A stretch of 64,000 nt of DNA from Pectinatus brassicae (GTDB taxonomy: Bacteria > Bacillota > Negativicutes > Selenomonadales > Selenomonadaceae): positions 1 through 64,000 of the forward strand of contig NZ_JACHFH010000018.1 in assembly GCF_014201835.1 (NCBI RefSeq), read 5' to 3'. Within the stretch, counting starts at the first letter, position 1; each line of letters begins with the position of its first letter. Under the pieces are notes generated by a model. The model saw only the letters and a list, made by a program, of their open reading frames with translations. It did not search any database and was not told where the DNA came from. Below are positions 1 through 7,264 of the stretch, piece by piece. The position numbers were made by a program, and so were the translations under genes.

Positions 1-63
1 TGCCTGTTTTACTTTAAAATGATTAGGGGTAATGTTTTTCATTGGTACGTAAAATTTTACCAC

Positions 64-108
64 AAAAAGAGGTCCATCAGCTCTTCTGAGCTAACAAACC
101 TCTTTTTT
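64..108. terminator. Bidirectional intrinsic terminator downstream of ftsW
   Basis: Arms at 64-73 and 98-107 pair perfectly (AAAAAGAGGT/ACCTCTTTTT) and enclose a smaller hairpin (AGCTC-TTCT-GAGCT). A/T tracts on both sides let it work on either strand. It would end the minus-strand ftsW transcript and possibly a plus-strand gene left of the window. Bases 1-63 hold no gene I can support. Confidence 0.7.
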
Positions 109-139
109 AATTATCAGGGCGTTATTTCACAGCCCCTTT

Positions 140-1342
140 TTATTTTAGGCGCCGCAGGCGTTGATTAGTTTTTATTGTTATCATCCCACCTGCTATTGTG
201 TTTTTCTCTTTAGCTGCTTTATAGGCCGCATAACGGCCAATGTTTATTAAAACCCCAATACTGGCCATATTTAAAATCAAAGAAGTCCCACCATAACTTA
301 TAAAAGGCAAAGGTACACCCACTACCGGTAATAGACCTATTATCATTGCCATATTTGCTGCTGCCTGCCCTACTGTTAAGAGCATTATGCCGCAAGCCAT
401 CATCTTGCCAAAACCATCGTGAGCCCGCCGAGCTATATTAGCGCAGTATATAGCTAATGTCATATATAAAACAAAAACAACTAGAACCGCAATTAAACCA
501 TTTTCCTGACTAAATACAGCAAATGCAAAATCAGTATGCGCTTCCGGCAAATAAGAATATTTACTAACACCCTTGCCCAGTCCCATTCCCCATAAGCCAC
601 CTGAACCTATCGCTGATAAGGATTGGACAGTTTGGTACCCAACGCCCTGCGATTGTGACCAGGGATCATACCAGCTCTTTAATCTTTCCATACGATACGG
701 CTGAATTGTTATCATAAATGCTGCCACTAAAGCTACTGCTATACCGCAATAGCCAATCCAGCGAACATTCATGCCTGCTACTACATACATTAATATCGGA
801 ATCCCCGCAACTAACACTGCCGTTCCCATATCAGGCTCCACTTCGACTAATGCTGCCATAATCAAGACTATAAGCAACGTACGATTAAACGGTGTTATAA
901 TTTTATCAGCATCAATCTTGGCTCCCAAAAAAGACGCGGACATAACAATACCAACAATCTTGGCAATCTCTGATGGCTGAAATTGCATGGATCCTATGCC
1001 TATCCAACGTTTTGCCCCATTTACACTAACCCCGGTAATTAAAACAACAACCAAAGCAACTAATGTAAATGCCATTAAAAAAGGAACTGCTGCTCTTAGT
1101 CTATGGTAATCGAAATTAGTTGCAATAAAAAACGCTGCTAATCCTATCACTATACTAATCAAGTGCCGTGTTAGAAAAAAATATGGATTTTTAAATGTCA
1201 TCTCTGCCGTTACAAAGCTGGCACTAAAGATATTTATAGTACCAATAATTACAAGCAAGATCATTATAATCACTATGGCTTCCATATCATTAAGCCAAAA
1301 TTTTCTCTTTGCTGGCAGTTCCTTTTTTATCAATGTATTCAA
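140..1342 (-). CDS. ftsW: FtsW/RodA-family septal peptidoglycan glycosyltransferase
   Basis: A SEDS-family polytopic membrane protein of 400 residues that polymerises lipid II into glycan strands at the septum together with a class B PBP. A run of hydrophobic segments starts near residue 22. The SEDS signature NGAKRWIGIG...FQPSEIAK lies near residues 108-128, and the C-terminal PLPFISYGGTS motif is typical of FtsW/SpoVE. Length fits the family. The gene overlaps the upstream trmB stop by 4 bases (ATGA), so the two are probably translationally coupled. FtsW is preferred to RodA on the overall motif pattern; neither the neighbouring genes nor a partner PBP settles this. Confidence 0.85.
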   Translation of the reverse strand: MNTLIKKELPAKRKFWLNDMEAIVIIMILLVIIGTINIFSASFVTAEMTFKNPYFFLTRHLISIVIGLAAFFIATNFDYHRLRAAVPFLMAFTLVALVVVLITGVSVNGAKRWIGIGSMQFQPSEIAKIVGIVMSASFLGAKIDADKIITPFNRTLLIVLIMAALVEVEPDMGTAVLVAGIPILMYVVAGMNVRWIGYCGIAVALVAAFMITIQPYRMERLKSWYDPWSQSQGVGYQTVQSLSAIGSGGLWGMGLGKGVSKYSYLPEAHTDFAFAVFSQENGLIAVLVVFVLYMTLAIYCANIARRAHDGFGKMMACGIMLLTVGQAAANMAMIIGLLPVVGVPLPFISYGGTSLILNMASIGVLINIGRYAAYKAAKEKNTIAGGMITIKTNQRLRRLK

Positions 1343-1992
1343 GGAAATGTAACCTCACAACGATTAATTTTTTCGCCAAACGCACTAAATTTACGTTCGT
1401 ATTCTGTCATAAAATCTTCCCGTTCGCAGCCATTTTTATGCAAATCATAAGTTATGCTTTTAGTAGCACAACCAGCTTCTTCGAATTGTTCCAAAGAAAA
1501 ATCAAATAATGGCCTGTTATCCGTCTTAAAAAACAGTTCTCCACCATCAATTAAAAGACCGCGATATTTTTGCAAAAACCCTGTATGGGTAAGGCGCCTT
1601 TTGGCATGTCTGGCCTTTGGCCAAGGATCACAAAAATTAATATAAAATCTATGTACTTCGGCTTTATCCAATAACTCTTCAATATGATTTATATCAAACA
1701 CTGCCAAACGCACATTTGGCAGCTGCGCTTCTTTAATTTTTTGTGCAGCATGATAAATAATATCCTGCTGTAATTCCAGTCCCAAAAAATTTATTTCAGG
1801 ATGTTTAGCTGCTGCCTGGCTTATAAAATCACCTTTACCGGTACCAAGTTCCACATAAAGTGGTGCATTATTGGCAAATATCTTCGCCCAATTTCCTTTT
1901 AAATCAGCGGCATCAAACCCATCCTTAGTATATACAAAATCTTTAAAATCTAGGATAGCCTCATCTATCCACGGTTTTCTACGTAATCGCAA
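1339..1992 (-). CDS. trmB: tRNA (guanine-N7-)-methyltransferase TrmB
   Basis: A 217-residue SAM-dependent enzyme that methylates guanine 46 in the variable loop of tRNA. The SAM-binding motif YVELGTGKGDF (about residues 46-56), the family block FINFCDPWPKARHAKRRL and the later FFKTDN segment are all present. The start is TTG at 1992, supported by GGAGG seven bases upstream. It lies directly upstream of ftsW with a 4-base overlap. No oddities seen. Confidence 0.92.
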   Translation of the reverse strand: MRLRRKPWIDEAILDFKDFVYTKDGFDAADLKGNWAKIFANNAPLYVELGTGKGDFISQAAAKHPEINFLGLELQQDIIYHAAQKIKEAQLPNVRLAVFDINHIEELLDKAEVHRFYINFCDPWPKARHAKRRLTHTGFLQKYRGLLIDGGELFFKTDNRPLFDFSLEQFEEAGCATKSITYDLHKNGCEREDFMTEYERKFSAFGEKINRCEVTFP

Positions 1993-2043
1993 AACTTTTC
2001 CTCCAACATATTATTTTCCTTTAAAAATATATTATATAATGGT

Positions 2044-2727
2044 TTACGCATCAGGTAAATCATTAATTTGCCAATCAATAGGCTCTTGACCTGCACTTAG
2101 CAAGAACTTATTAACTTTAGAAAACGGCTTACTGCCAAAAAATCCATGAAAAGCCGATAAGGGACTAGGATGTGGTGATTCCACAATAAAATGCGCCGGA
2201 TTTGTTATCATATCTTTTTTACGGCGGGCTGGTGCCCCCCACAGTATAAATGCCAATGGTTTTTCCCGTTCATTTAAAACAGAAATTACTTTGTCCGTAA
2301 ATCGTTCCCAGCCTATACCTTTATGCGAATTAGCCTGATGTTCTCGCACAGTTAGTACCGTATTTAAAAGTAATACCCCTTGCTGTGCCCATTTTTGTAA
2401 ACAGCCATTATTAGGAATCCTGCAGCCTAAATCTTCATGCAATTCCTTAAAAATATTTTGCAGTGACGGCGGTGTTTTTATCCCTGGTTTTACCGAAAAA
2501 CTTAAACCATGGGCCTGTCCTGGTCCATGATAAGGATCCTGACCCAAAATAACCACTTTACATTCATGATAGCTTGTATAATGTAAAGCATTAAAAATAT
2601 CATACATACTTGGATATATTTTTTTACTATGATATTCTTCCTTTAAAAATTCTCGCAGTTTTATATAATAATCTTCATGCAATTGTGCATCAAGATATTC
2701 ATTCCAATCATTCTTAAAAATTTCCAT
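2044..2727 (-). CDS. ung: Uracil-DNA glycosylase, family 1
   Basis: Removes uracil from DNA to start base excision repair in the cytoplasm. The 227-residue protein has the family 1 water-activating motif [18 protein letters not shown] (about residues 62-79), with the catalytic Asp in GQDPYH, and the leucine-loop motif [17 protein letters not shown] near residue 190. Length matches bacterial Ung. ATG start with an AGAGGG ribosome site. It is transcribed away from the aminomutase gene, and its own promoter is proposed at 2763-2791. Confidence 0.95.
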   Translation of the reverse strand: MEIFKNDWNEYLDAQLHEDYYIKLREFLKEEYHSKKIYPSMYDIFNALHYTSYHECKVVILGQDPYHGPGQAHGLSFSVKPGIKTPPSLQNIFKELHEDLGCRIPNNGCLQKWAQQGVLLLNTVLTVREHQANSHKGIGWERFTDKVISVLNEREKPLAFILWGAPARRKKDMITNPAHFIVESPHPSPLSAFHGFFGSKPFSKVNKFLLSAGQEPIDWQINDLPDA

Positions 2728-2762
2728 ATAACAACCCTCTACAGCATATTTTAGTCATTACT

Positions 2763-2791
2763 ATTATAATATAAAAGCAGAAAAATTGTAA
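2763..2791 (-). promoter_or_regulatory. Probable sigma-A promoter for ung
   Basis: Read on the minus strand: TTACAA (2791-2786), 17-base spacer, perfect TATAAT (2768-2763). Transcription would start near 2756, about 30 bases before the ung ATG. The -35 is weak (3 of 6 consensus bases), the -10 perfect. Confidence 0.45.
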
Positions 2792-2874
2792 CAATAAGTT
2801 TCTTGTGACTTTATTGCTTTTATTTTTTCTATATTATCTTAAAAAATTAAAATATTTATTTTTTTCTCAAAATA

Positions 2875-2898
2875 TGCTATTATATACATGTATATAAT
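2875..2898 (+). promoter_or_regulatory. Extended -10 element overlapping a 20-bp perfect palindrome (candidate operator) upstream of eam
   Basis: TGCTATTAT at 2875-2883 is an extended -10. It overlaps the perfect palindrome ATTATATACATGTATATAAT at 2879-2898, so a dimeric regulator bound there would occlude RNA polymerase. There is no good -35, and other A/T-rich -10 candidates lie downstream (for example TGCTATATA near 2908). The rest of 2728-2988 is A/T-rich with no gene. Confidence 0.4.
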
Positions 2899-2988
2899 TT
2901 TATTTAATGCTATATACTATTTTACATAGTTTATATATATTTTAATTTTACAACCCTATTATTGTAATAAGAAAGGACTGTACTAATT

Positions 2989-4242
2989 ATGAGCATTCAC
3001 GATAAAACTGTCCCTGCATCAACCAAGGAAGAAAAACGAGAAATATCGCTGCAAAGAGCCTTTGTTTTAAAAAACAAAATCAAAAATTATATGCAGCAAA
3101 AAAATTTAATTCTGACGGGTTTTGACCTCAGTGAAAATTTTCAGACGAAAAAATCCCTTATTCTAAAATATTTCAAGGCCTCTGAAAACGATTGGCAGGA
3201 TTGGCATTGGCAAGTGGCACATCGCATTGATAACATAAATGCCTTAAAAGCCTTAATAAATTTTCCTCAAGAAATTTATGATGAAATAAAAAGAATAGAA
3301 AATACCTTCCGTTGGGCTATTTCGCCATATTATTTATGTTTAATAGATGAACATAATCCTCTTGATCCCATAAAAATGCAGAGTATTCCTACAATTCTTG
3401 AAGCTGCTCACAGCGGCATAAAAGATCCTATGGCTGAAGAATACACTTCACCTGCACCCTGTATAACCAGACGCTACCCTGACCGTTTAATAATAAATGT
3501 TACAAACCAATGTGCCATGTATTGCCGCCATTGCCAAAGACGGCGCAATATCGGTGAAACCGATAACCAAGCTGCCACTGATGACATCAAAGCTGCTTTA
3601 GACTACATCCGTGCCAACCCAGAAATACGTGATGTATTAATAACTGGCGGCGATGCGCTATTATTAAATGATAATATGATTGATTGGATTTTAACCGAAC
3701 TTGATAGTATACCTCATGTTGAAATAAAACGTCTTGGTACCAGAACACTTGTCACCATGCCGCAGCGAATAACAGATGACTTATGTACAATTTTAAAAAA
3801 ACATACTCCCATCTATCTCAATACACAATTTAATCATCCGCATGAAATAACACCGTCCAGTAAAAAAGCCGCCGATAAGCTGGTAGCTGCTGGTGTCATC
3901 CTAGGCAATCAATCAGTTTTATTAAAAGGCATAAACGATGATCCCAATATCATAAAAAAATTAAATCAGGAACTTTTAAAAATTCGCATCCGCCCTTATT
4001 ATTTATTCCATGCCAAGGCCGTTGAGGGCACGCTGCATTTTGTCACGTCTATTGATAAAGGCTTGGAAATAATGAAATATCTACGTGGCTATACATCGGG
4101 GCTAGCAATTCCATCTTATATTGTCAATGCTCCTAATGGTTACGGAAAAATACCATTACTTCCCCAGTATATTATGAACAAGAAAGATGGAAAACTACAT
4201 CTGCGTACCTGGGAAGACCGCATCATCGAATATGAAACGTAA
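2989..4242 (+). CDS. eam: Radical SAM aminomutase, probably glutamate 2,3-aminomutase
   Basis: A 417-residue enzyme of the lysine 2,3-aminomutase family (SAM, [4Fe-4S] and PLP dependent). The cluster-binding CxxxCxxC is C175-C179-C182 (CAMYCRHC), and the PLP lysine aligns with K387 (NAPNGYGK). The two aspartates that bind the lysine side chain in KAM (D293 and D330 in the Clostridium subterminale enzyme) are replaced here by K343 and N380, with the same 37-residue spacing. These are the substitutions described for glutamate 2,3-aminomutase (K332/N369), so the likely product is beta-glutamate, a compatible solute. The substrate is inferred from these residues. Monocistronic, with a candidate operator upstream and a strong terminator downstream. 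Confidence 0.82.
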   Translation: MSIHDKTVPASTKEEKREISLQRAFVLKNKIKNYMQQKNLILTGFDLSENFQTKKSLILKYFKASENDWQDWHWQVAHRIDNINALKALINFPQEIYDEIKRIENTFRWAISPYYLCLIDEHNPLDPIKMQSIPTILEAAHSGIKDPMAEEYTSPAPCITRRYPDRLIINVTNQCAMYCRHCQRRRNIGETDNQAATDDIKAALDYIRANPEIRDVLITGGDALLLNDNMIDWILTELDSIPHVEIKRLGTRTLVTMPQRITDDLCTILKKHTPIYLNTQFNHPHEITPSSKKAADKLVAAGVILGNQSVLLKGINDDPNIIKKLNQELLKIRIRPYYLFHAKAVEGTLHFVTSIDKGLEIMKYLRGYTSGLAIPSYIVNAPNGYGKIPLLPQYIMNKKDGKLHLRTWEDRIIEYET

Positions 4243-4281
4243 ATATAAAAACGACAGGAAATTCCTGTCGTTTTTATATTT
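4241..4281. terminator. Bidirectional intrinsic terminator between eam and korC
   Basis: A 19-bp perfect stem (4241-4259 with 4263-4281), 3-base loop, GC-rich core CGACAGGA and A/T-rich outer arms giving a U tract on both strands. It serves the convergent eam and kor operons. The left arm begins inside the eam stop codon. Confidence 0.9.
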
Positions 4282-4287
4282 ATAAGT

Positions 4288-4809
4288 TTAAACTGCATCA
4301 TAGCCTAATTGCAGTGCTTTCATATTCTGTTCAATAGTATGCGGCGGCACACGTTTTTCCACAGCTTTTTTGGCACTTTCCAGCGAAATAAGCTGTGATA
4401 ACTTAACCAATACACCTAATGCCACAATATTAGTAAACAACATCTTTCCAACTTTTTCAGCAGCAATACGCGTCACTGGTACTTTAACTACATTAGGAAA
4501 ATCCGGTATATTAGGCACAAGATCTTCATCTACAACCAGCAAACCATTATTTTGATCAAGCCCTTTATAATATTTATCAGCTGCCTTTTGCGTCAATGAC
4601 AAAACAATATCAGGACTGACAATTTTAGGATGATATATTTTTTCATCTGAGATAACAATTTCAGCTTTAGAAGCACCGCCGCGAGCCTCAGGACCATATG
4701 ACTGCGACTGCACTACCTGTTTTCCTTCATTCATAGCAGCCTCAGCAAAAATAATAGCCGCTGTAATAACACCTTGTCCGCCCGAGCCCGACAATCGCAA
4801 CTGTTTCAT
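4288..4809 (-). CDS. korC: 2-oxoacid:ferredoxin oxidoreductase, gamma subunit
   Basis: Gamma subunit (173 residues) of a four-subunit 2-oxoacid:ferredoxin oxidoreductase. The N-terminal LSGSGGQGVITAA block and the downstream QSQSYGPEARGGASKAEIVIS segment are hallmarks of the POR gamma domain. It is last in korDABC, and its ATG overlaps the korB stop region by one base. With the other subunits it oxidatively decarboxylates a 2-oxoacid to acyl-CoA and reduces ferredoxin. The substrate (2-oxoglutarate rather than branched-chain 2-oxoacids) is inferred from closest family resemblance only. Confidence 0.85.
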   Translation of the reverse strand: MKQLRLSGSGGQGVITAAIIFAEAAMNEGKQVVQSQSYGPEARGGASKAEIVISDEKIYHPKIVSPDIVLSLTQKAADKYYKGLDQNNGLLVVDEDLVPNIPDFPNVVKVPVTRIAAEKVGKMLFTNIVALGVLVKLSQLISLESAKKAVEKRVPPHTIEQNMKALQLGYDAV

Positions 4810-5633
4810 TATTTTTTTCCTCCCTGCGCCATTTCTATAACCTCATTATAAGCCTTGCCATATTCAGTGAATTCATGCTGATAAAATACACCTATTGGGA
4901 ATTTTTCATCTCTTTTGTCCGTTGGTAATTTGTCCCAAGCTGCTTTCATTACCGCATTATCGCGCATCCACATCATCATTTGTGCCGGATCAGCCATCTT
5001 ATTTTTTCTTCCATAAGCAGTTGGGCATTGTACCACAGCTTCAATGAAAGAAAAACCATCGCGGGCAATACCGCCAGCAATCATATCTGTCAAATGCTGC
5101 ACATGAAAAGCCGTACTGCGTGCTACATATGCCGCTCCGGCAGCTTCAGCCAAATGGCAGGCATCAAATGGACGGTCAACACTGCCATAAGGTGCCGTTG
5201 TTGCTTTTTTATGAACAGGTGTCATCGGCGATGCCTGCCCGCCAGTCATCCCATAAATACTGTTGTTAAAAAGTACTACTGTTAGATCAACATTACGACG
5301 TGCTCCATGAATAAAATGATTACCACCAATGGCTGTACAATCTCCATCACCAGTTATAACTATGACATTAAGCTTTGGATTAGCCAGTTTTATTCCCGTA
5401 GCAAAGGGAATAGCCCGCCCATGTGCCGTATGCAGCGTATCAAAATCCATATACCCAGAGGCACGCGATGAACAGCCAATCCCCGATACAATAACAGTAT
5501 TATCACGATTTAGTTTTTGTTTTTCTACAGCCTCAACAATTGCCTTCATTACTATGCCATTGCCACAGCCAGGGCACCAGATATGAGGCAGACGATGCTG
5601 ACGAAAATATTTTTCATAAATGCGATCTTCCAT
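4809..5633 (-). CDS. korB: 2-oxoacid:ferredoxin oxidoreductase, beta (TPP-binding) subunit
   Basis: Thiamine diphosphate and [4Fe-4S]-binding subunit, 274 residues. Cysteines at C20 and C23 (WCPGCGNG), C54 (GIGCSS) and one in VVQCPTAYG fit the proximal cluster ligands. The TPP motif GDGDCTAIGGNHFIHGARRN is followed by LFNNSIYGMTGGQ. It lies between korA and korC with almost no spacing, so the subunits are co-translated in order. Confidence 0.9.
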   Translation of the reverse strand: MEDRIYEKYFRQHRLPHIWCPGCGNGIVMKAIVEAVEKQKLNRDNTVIVSGIGCSSRASGYMDFDTLHTAHGRAIPFATGIKLANPKLNVIVITGDGDCTAIGGNHFIHGARRNVDLTVVLFNNSIYGMTGGQASPMTPVHKKATTAPYGSVDRPFDACHLAEAAGAAYVARSTAFHVQHLTDMIAGGIARDGFSFIEAVVQCPTAYGRKNKMADPAQMMMWMRDNAVMKAAWDKLPTDKRDEKFPIGVFYQHEFTEYGKAYNEVIEMAQGGKK

Positions 5634-5634
5634 A

Positions 5635-6780
5635 TTATTTACTGCCTCCTTGTAGCTTTTCTATTTCTGACAAAATTTCTTCCGGAGTAAAAATTTCTGT
5701 ATTATATTTTGCTAATAGTTTTACTTCACATTGTCCATTAGCTGCCCTTTTTATTTCATTGACTAACTGTCCATAATTTAATTCTGGCACTAATATTGAT
5801 TTTACTTTTCCCGCAATTTTTTCAATTACTTTATCGGCAAATGGCCATATTGTCATCAAACGAACCATGCCGACTTTTATCCCCTGCCTGCGTGCCTGTT
5901 GTACAGCTTCATAGGCTGTACGAGCTACACCGCCATATGAGACCACTGCATATTCAGCATCTTCCATAAAAAATTCATCATAATGCGTTATTTCATCCTG
6001 TGCTATAGCAATTTTTTTATGTAGCCTGTCGATAAATTCTTCAGTTACAGCCGGACTGCCGGAAGGAAAGCCTGTATAATCATGCACTAAACCAGTCACA
6101 TGAATGCGATACCCTGTCCCAAAAGCAGCCGGATTAGGCACAAGATCGGCTTCCGGCTTATATGGCTGATATCCCTGTTCCCTTGTCTTGGTCGGCTGAC
6201 GGCGCGTATAAACATCTATTTTTTCCTGCTCTGGCAGCTGTACATTTTCACGCAGATGTCCCACAATCTCATCCATCAGTAATATTACCGGCGTACGAAA
6301 CCGTTCAGCATAATTTACTGCCATAACTGTAGCATCAAATGTTTCACGCACACTCCATGGTGATAATACTATCATTGGATGGTCACCATGTGTCCCCCAT
6401 CTGGCCTGCATTACATCTCCTTGTGAAGGTGATGTAGGCTGTCCGGTAGAAGGGCCTACCCGCTGTACATCAACAATAACTACTGGTATCTCCGCACAGG
6501 CAGCATAGCCAATCAATTCCTGTTTAAGTGAAAAACCCGGACCGGAAGTTGCCGTCAACACTTTTTGACCGGCTAAAGCGGCACCAAGCACTACACCCAT
6601 TCCTCCAATTTCATCTTCCATCTGAATAAAATGTCCGCCAACTGCCGGTAAATCCTTAGCCATAGTCTCAGCTATTTCTGTTGACGGTGTTATCGGATAA
6701 CCGCCAAAAAATCTTACTCCAGCTGCAATTGCTCCAGCAGCACAAGCTTCATTTCCCTGCATTAATTTCATATCCGTCAT
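5635..6780 (-). CDS. korA: 2-oxoacid:ferredoxin oxidoreductase, alpha subunit
   Basis: Alpha subunit (381 residues) with the pyrimidine-binding and transketolase C-terminal-like domains of the POR family. Recognisable segments are GNEACAAGAIAAGVRFFGGY near the N terminus, the ATSGPGFSLKQE block near residue 80, and the VPELNYGQLVNEI segment near the C terminus. Unlike some KorA proteins it has no fused gamma domain; gamma is the separate korC. The ATG overlaps the korD stop as ATGA. Confidence 0.9.
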   Translation of the reverse strand: MTDMKLMQGNEACAAGAIAAGVRFFGGYPITPSTEIAETMAKDLPAVGGHFIQMEDEIGGMGVVLGAALAGQKVLTATSGPGFSLKQELIGYAACAEIPVVIVDVQRVGPSTGQPTSPSQGDVMQARWGTHGDHPMIVLSPWSVRETFDATVMAVNYAERFRTPVILLMDEIVGHLRENVQLPEQEKIDVYTRRQPTKTREQGYQPYKPEADLVPNPAAFGTGYRIHVTGLVHDYTGFPSGSPAVTEEFIDRLHKKIAIAQDEITHYDEFFMEDAEYAVVSYGGVARTAYEAVQQARRQGIKVGMVRLMTIWPFADKVIEKIAGKVKSILVPELNYGQLVNEIKRAANGQCEVKLLAKYNTEIFTPEEILSEIEKLQGGSK

Positions 6781-6980
6781 TTTGCCACCTTCTTTTTATC
6801 AACAAAAATTGCATAATCAGGACAGCGCAGCTCACATTGTCCACAAGCTATACATTCATCGGGATTTACTATACTGCAACGCCCCAATGCATCTATTGCC
6901 AATACTTTTTTGGGACAAAATGCTACACAAATACCGCAGCCTTTACAACGTTCTGATTTTAGAAAAATTTCTGCCTTCAT
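6777..6980 (-). CDS. korD: 4Fe-4S ferredoxin subunit of 2-oxoacid oxidoreductase
   Basis: A 67-residue 2[4Fe-4S] ferredoxin-type delta subunit that carries electrons from KorB to free ferredoxin. Two CxxCxxCxxxCP motifs are visible: CKGCGICVAFCP and CIACGQCELRCP. The start is placed at the ATG ending at 6980, because GGGGGAG lies five bases upstream. An in-frame ATG 15 bases further upstream would put that ribosome site inside the gene. First gene of the kor operon, with a leader of about 200 bases. Confidence 0.88.
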   Translation of the reverse strand: MKAEIFLKSERCKGCGICVAFCPKKVLAIDALGRCSIVNPDECIACGQCELRCPDYAIFVDKKKVAK

Positions 6981-7156
6981 AAAGCTCCCCCTCAACTCAC
7001 TGCTATGTATATGATTGTACCTTCAATATATAATAAAAAAGCAAAATACATCAGCTATATTTAAATAATTGTATTTTTTTACTTTTTTTATATTTATTCA
7101 TCAATCTGCCAACTACCCCCAGATTGTAGTAACACTATAGCAAAACAATATCAAAT

Positions 7157-7220
7157 TATAATATAAGCTATGTCCAAATGACATAGCTTATATTATAAAG
7201 AATTTTGTTCTTTTTGACAA
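7157..7220 (-). promoter_or_regulatory. korDABC promoter with a perfect 18-bp dyad spanning the -10 and start site
   Basis: Minus strand: TTGTCA (7220-7215), 17-base spacer, TATAAT (7197-7192), giving a start near 7185. The -10 is the outer part of a perfect inverted repeat: arms 7157-7174 and 7180-7197 (TATAATATAAGCTATGTC and its complement), loop 7175-7179. The dyad covers the -10 and the first ~28 transcribed bases, so it may be an operator or a 5' hairpin. The rest of the 6981-7184 leader shows no ORF. Confidence 0.6.
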
Positions 7221-7264
7221 GACTATATAAACAATATATATATTACATTGTCATTTTTTTTTAT

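Noticed and set aside
64-140. tRNA-like folding near the left end
   Set aside because: The nested hairpins are explained as a bidirectional terminator; no acceptor, D or T arms.
2989-4242. Annotation as lysine 2,3-aminomutase (kamA)
   Set aside because: Both side-chain-binding aspartates are replaced by Lys343 and Asn380, the glutamate-type pair.
4980-5586. Plus-strand ORFs opposite korB
   Set aside because: Shadow frames of a clear conserved gene; cysteine- and serine-rich translation without family features.
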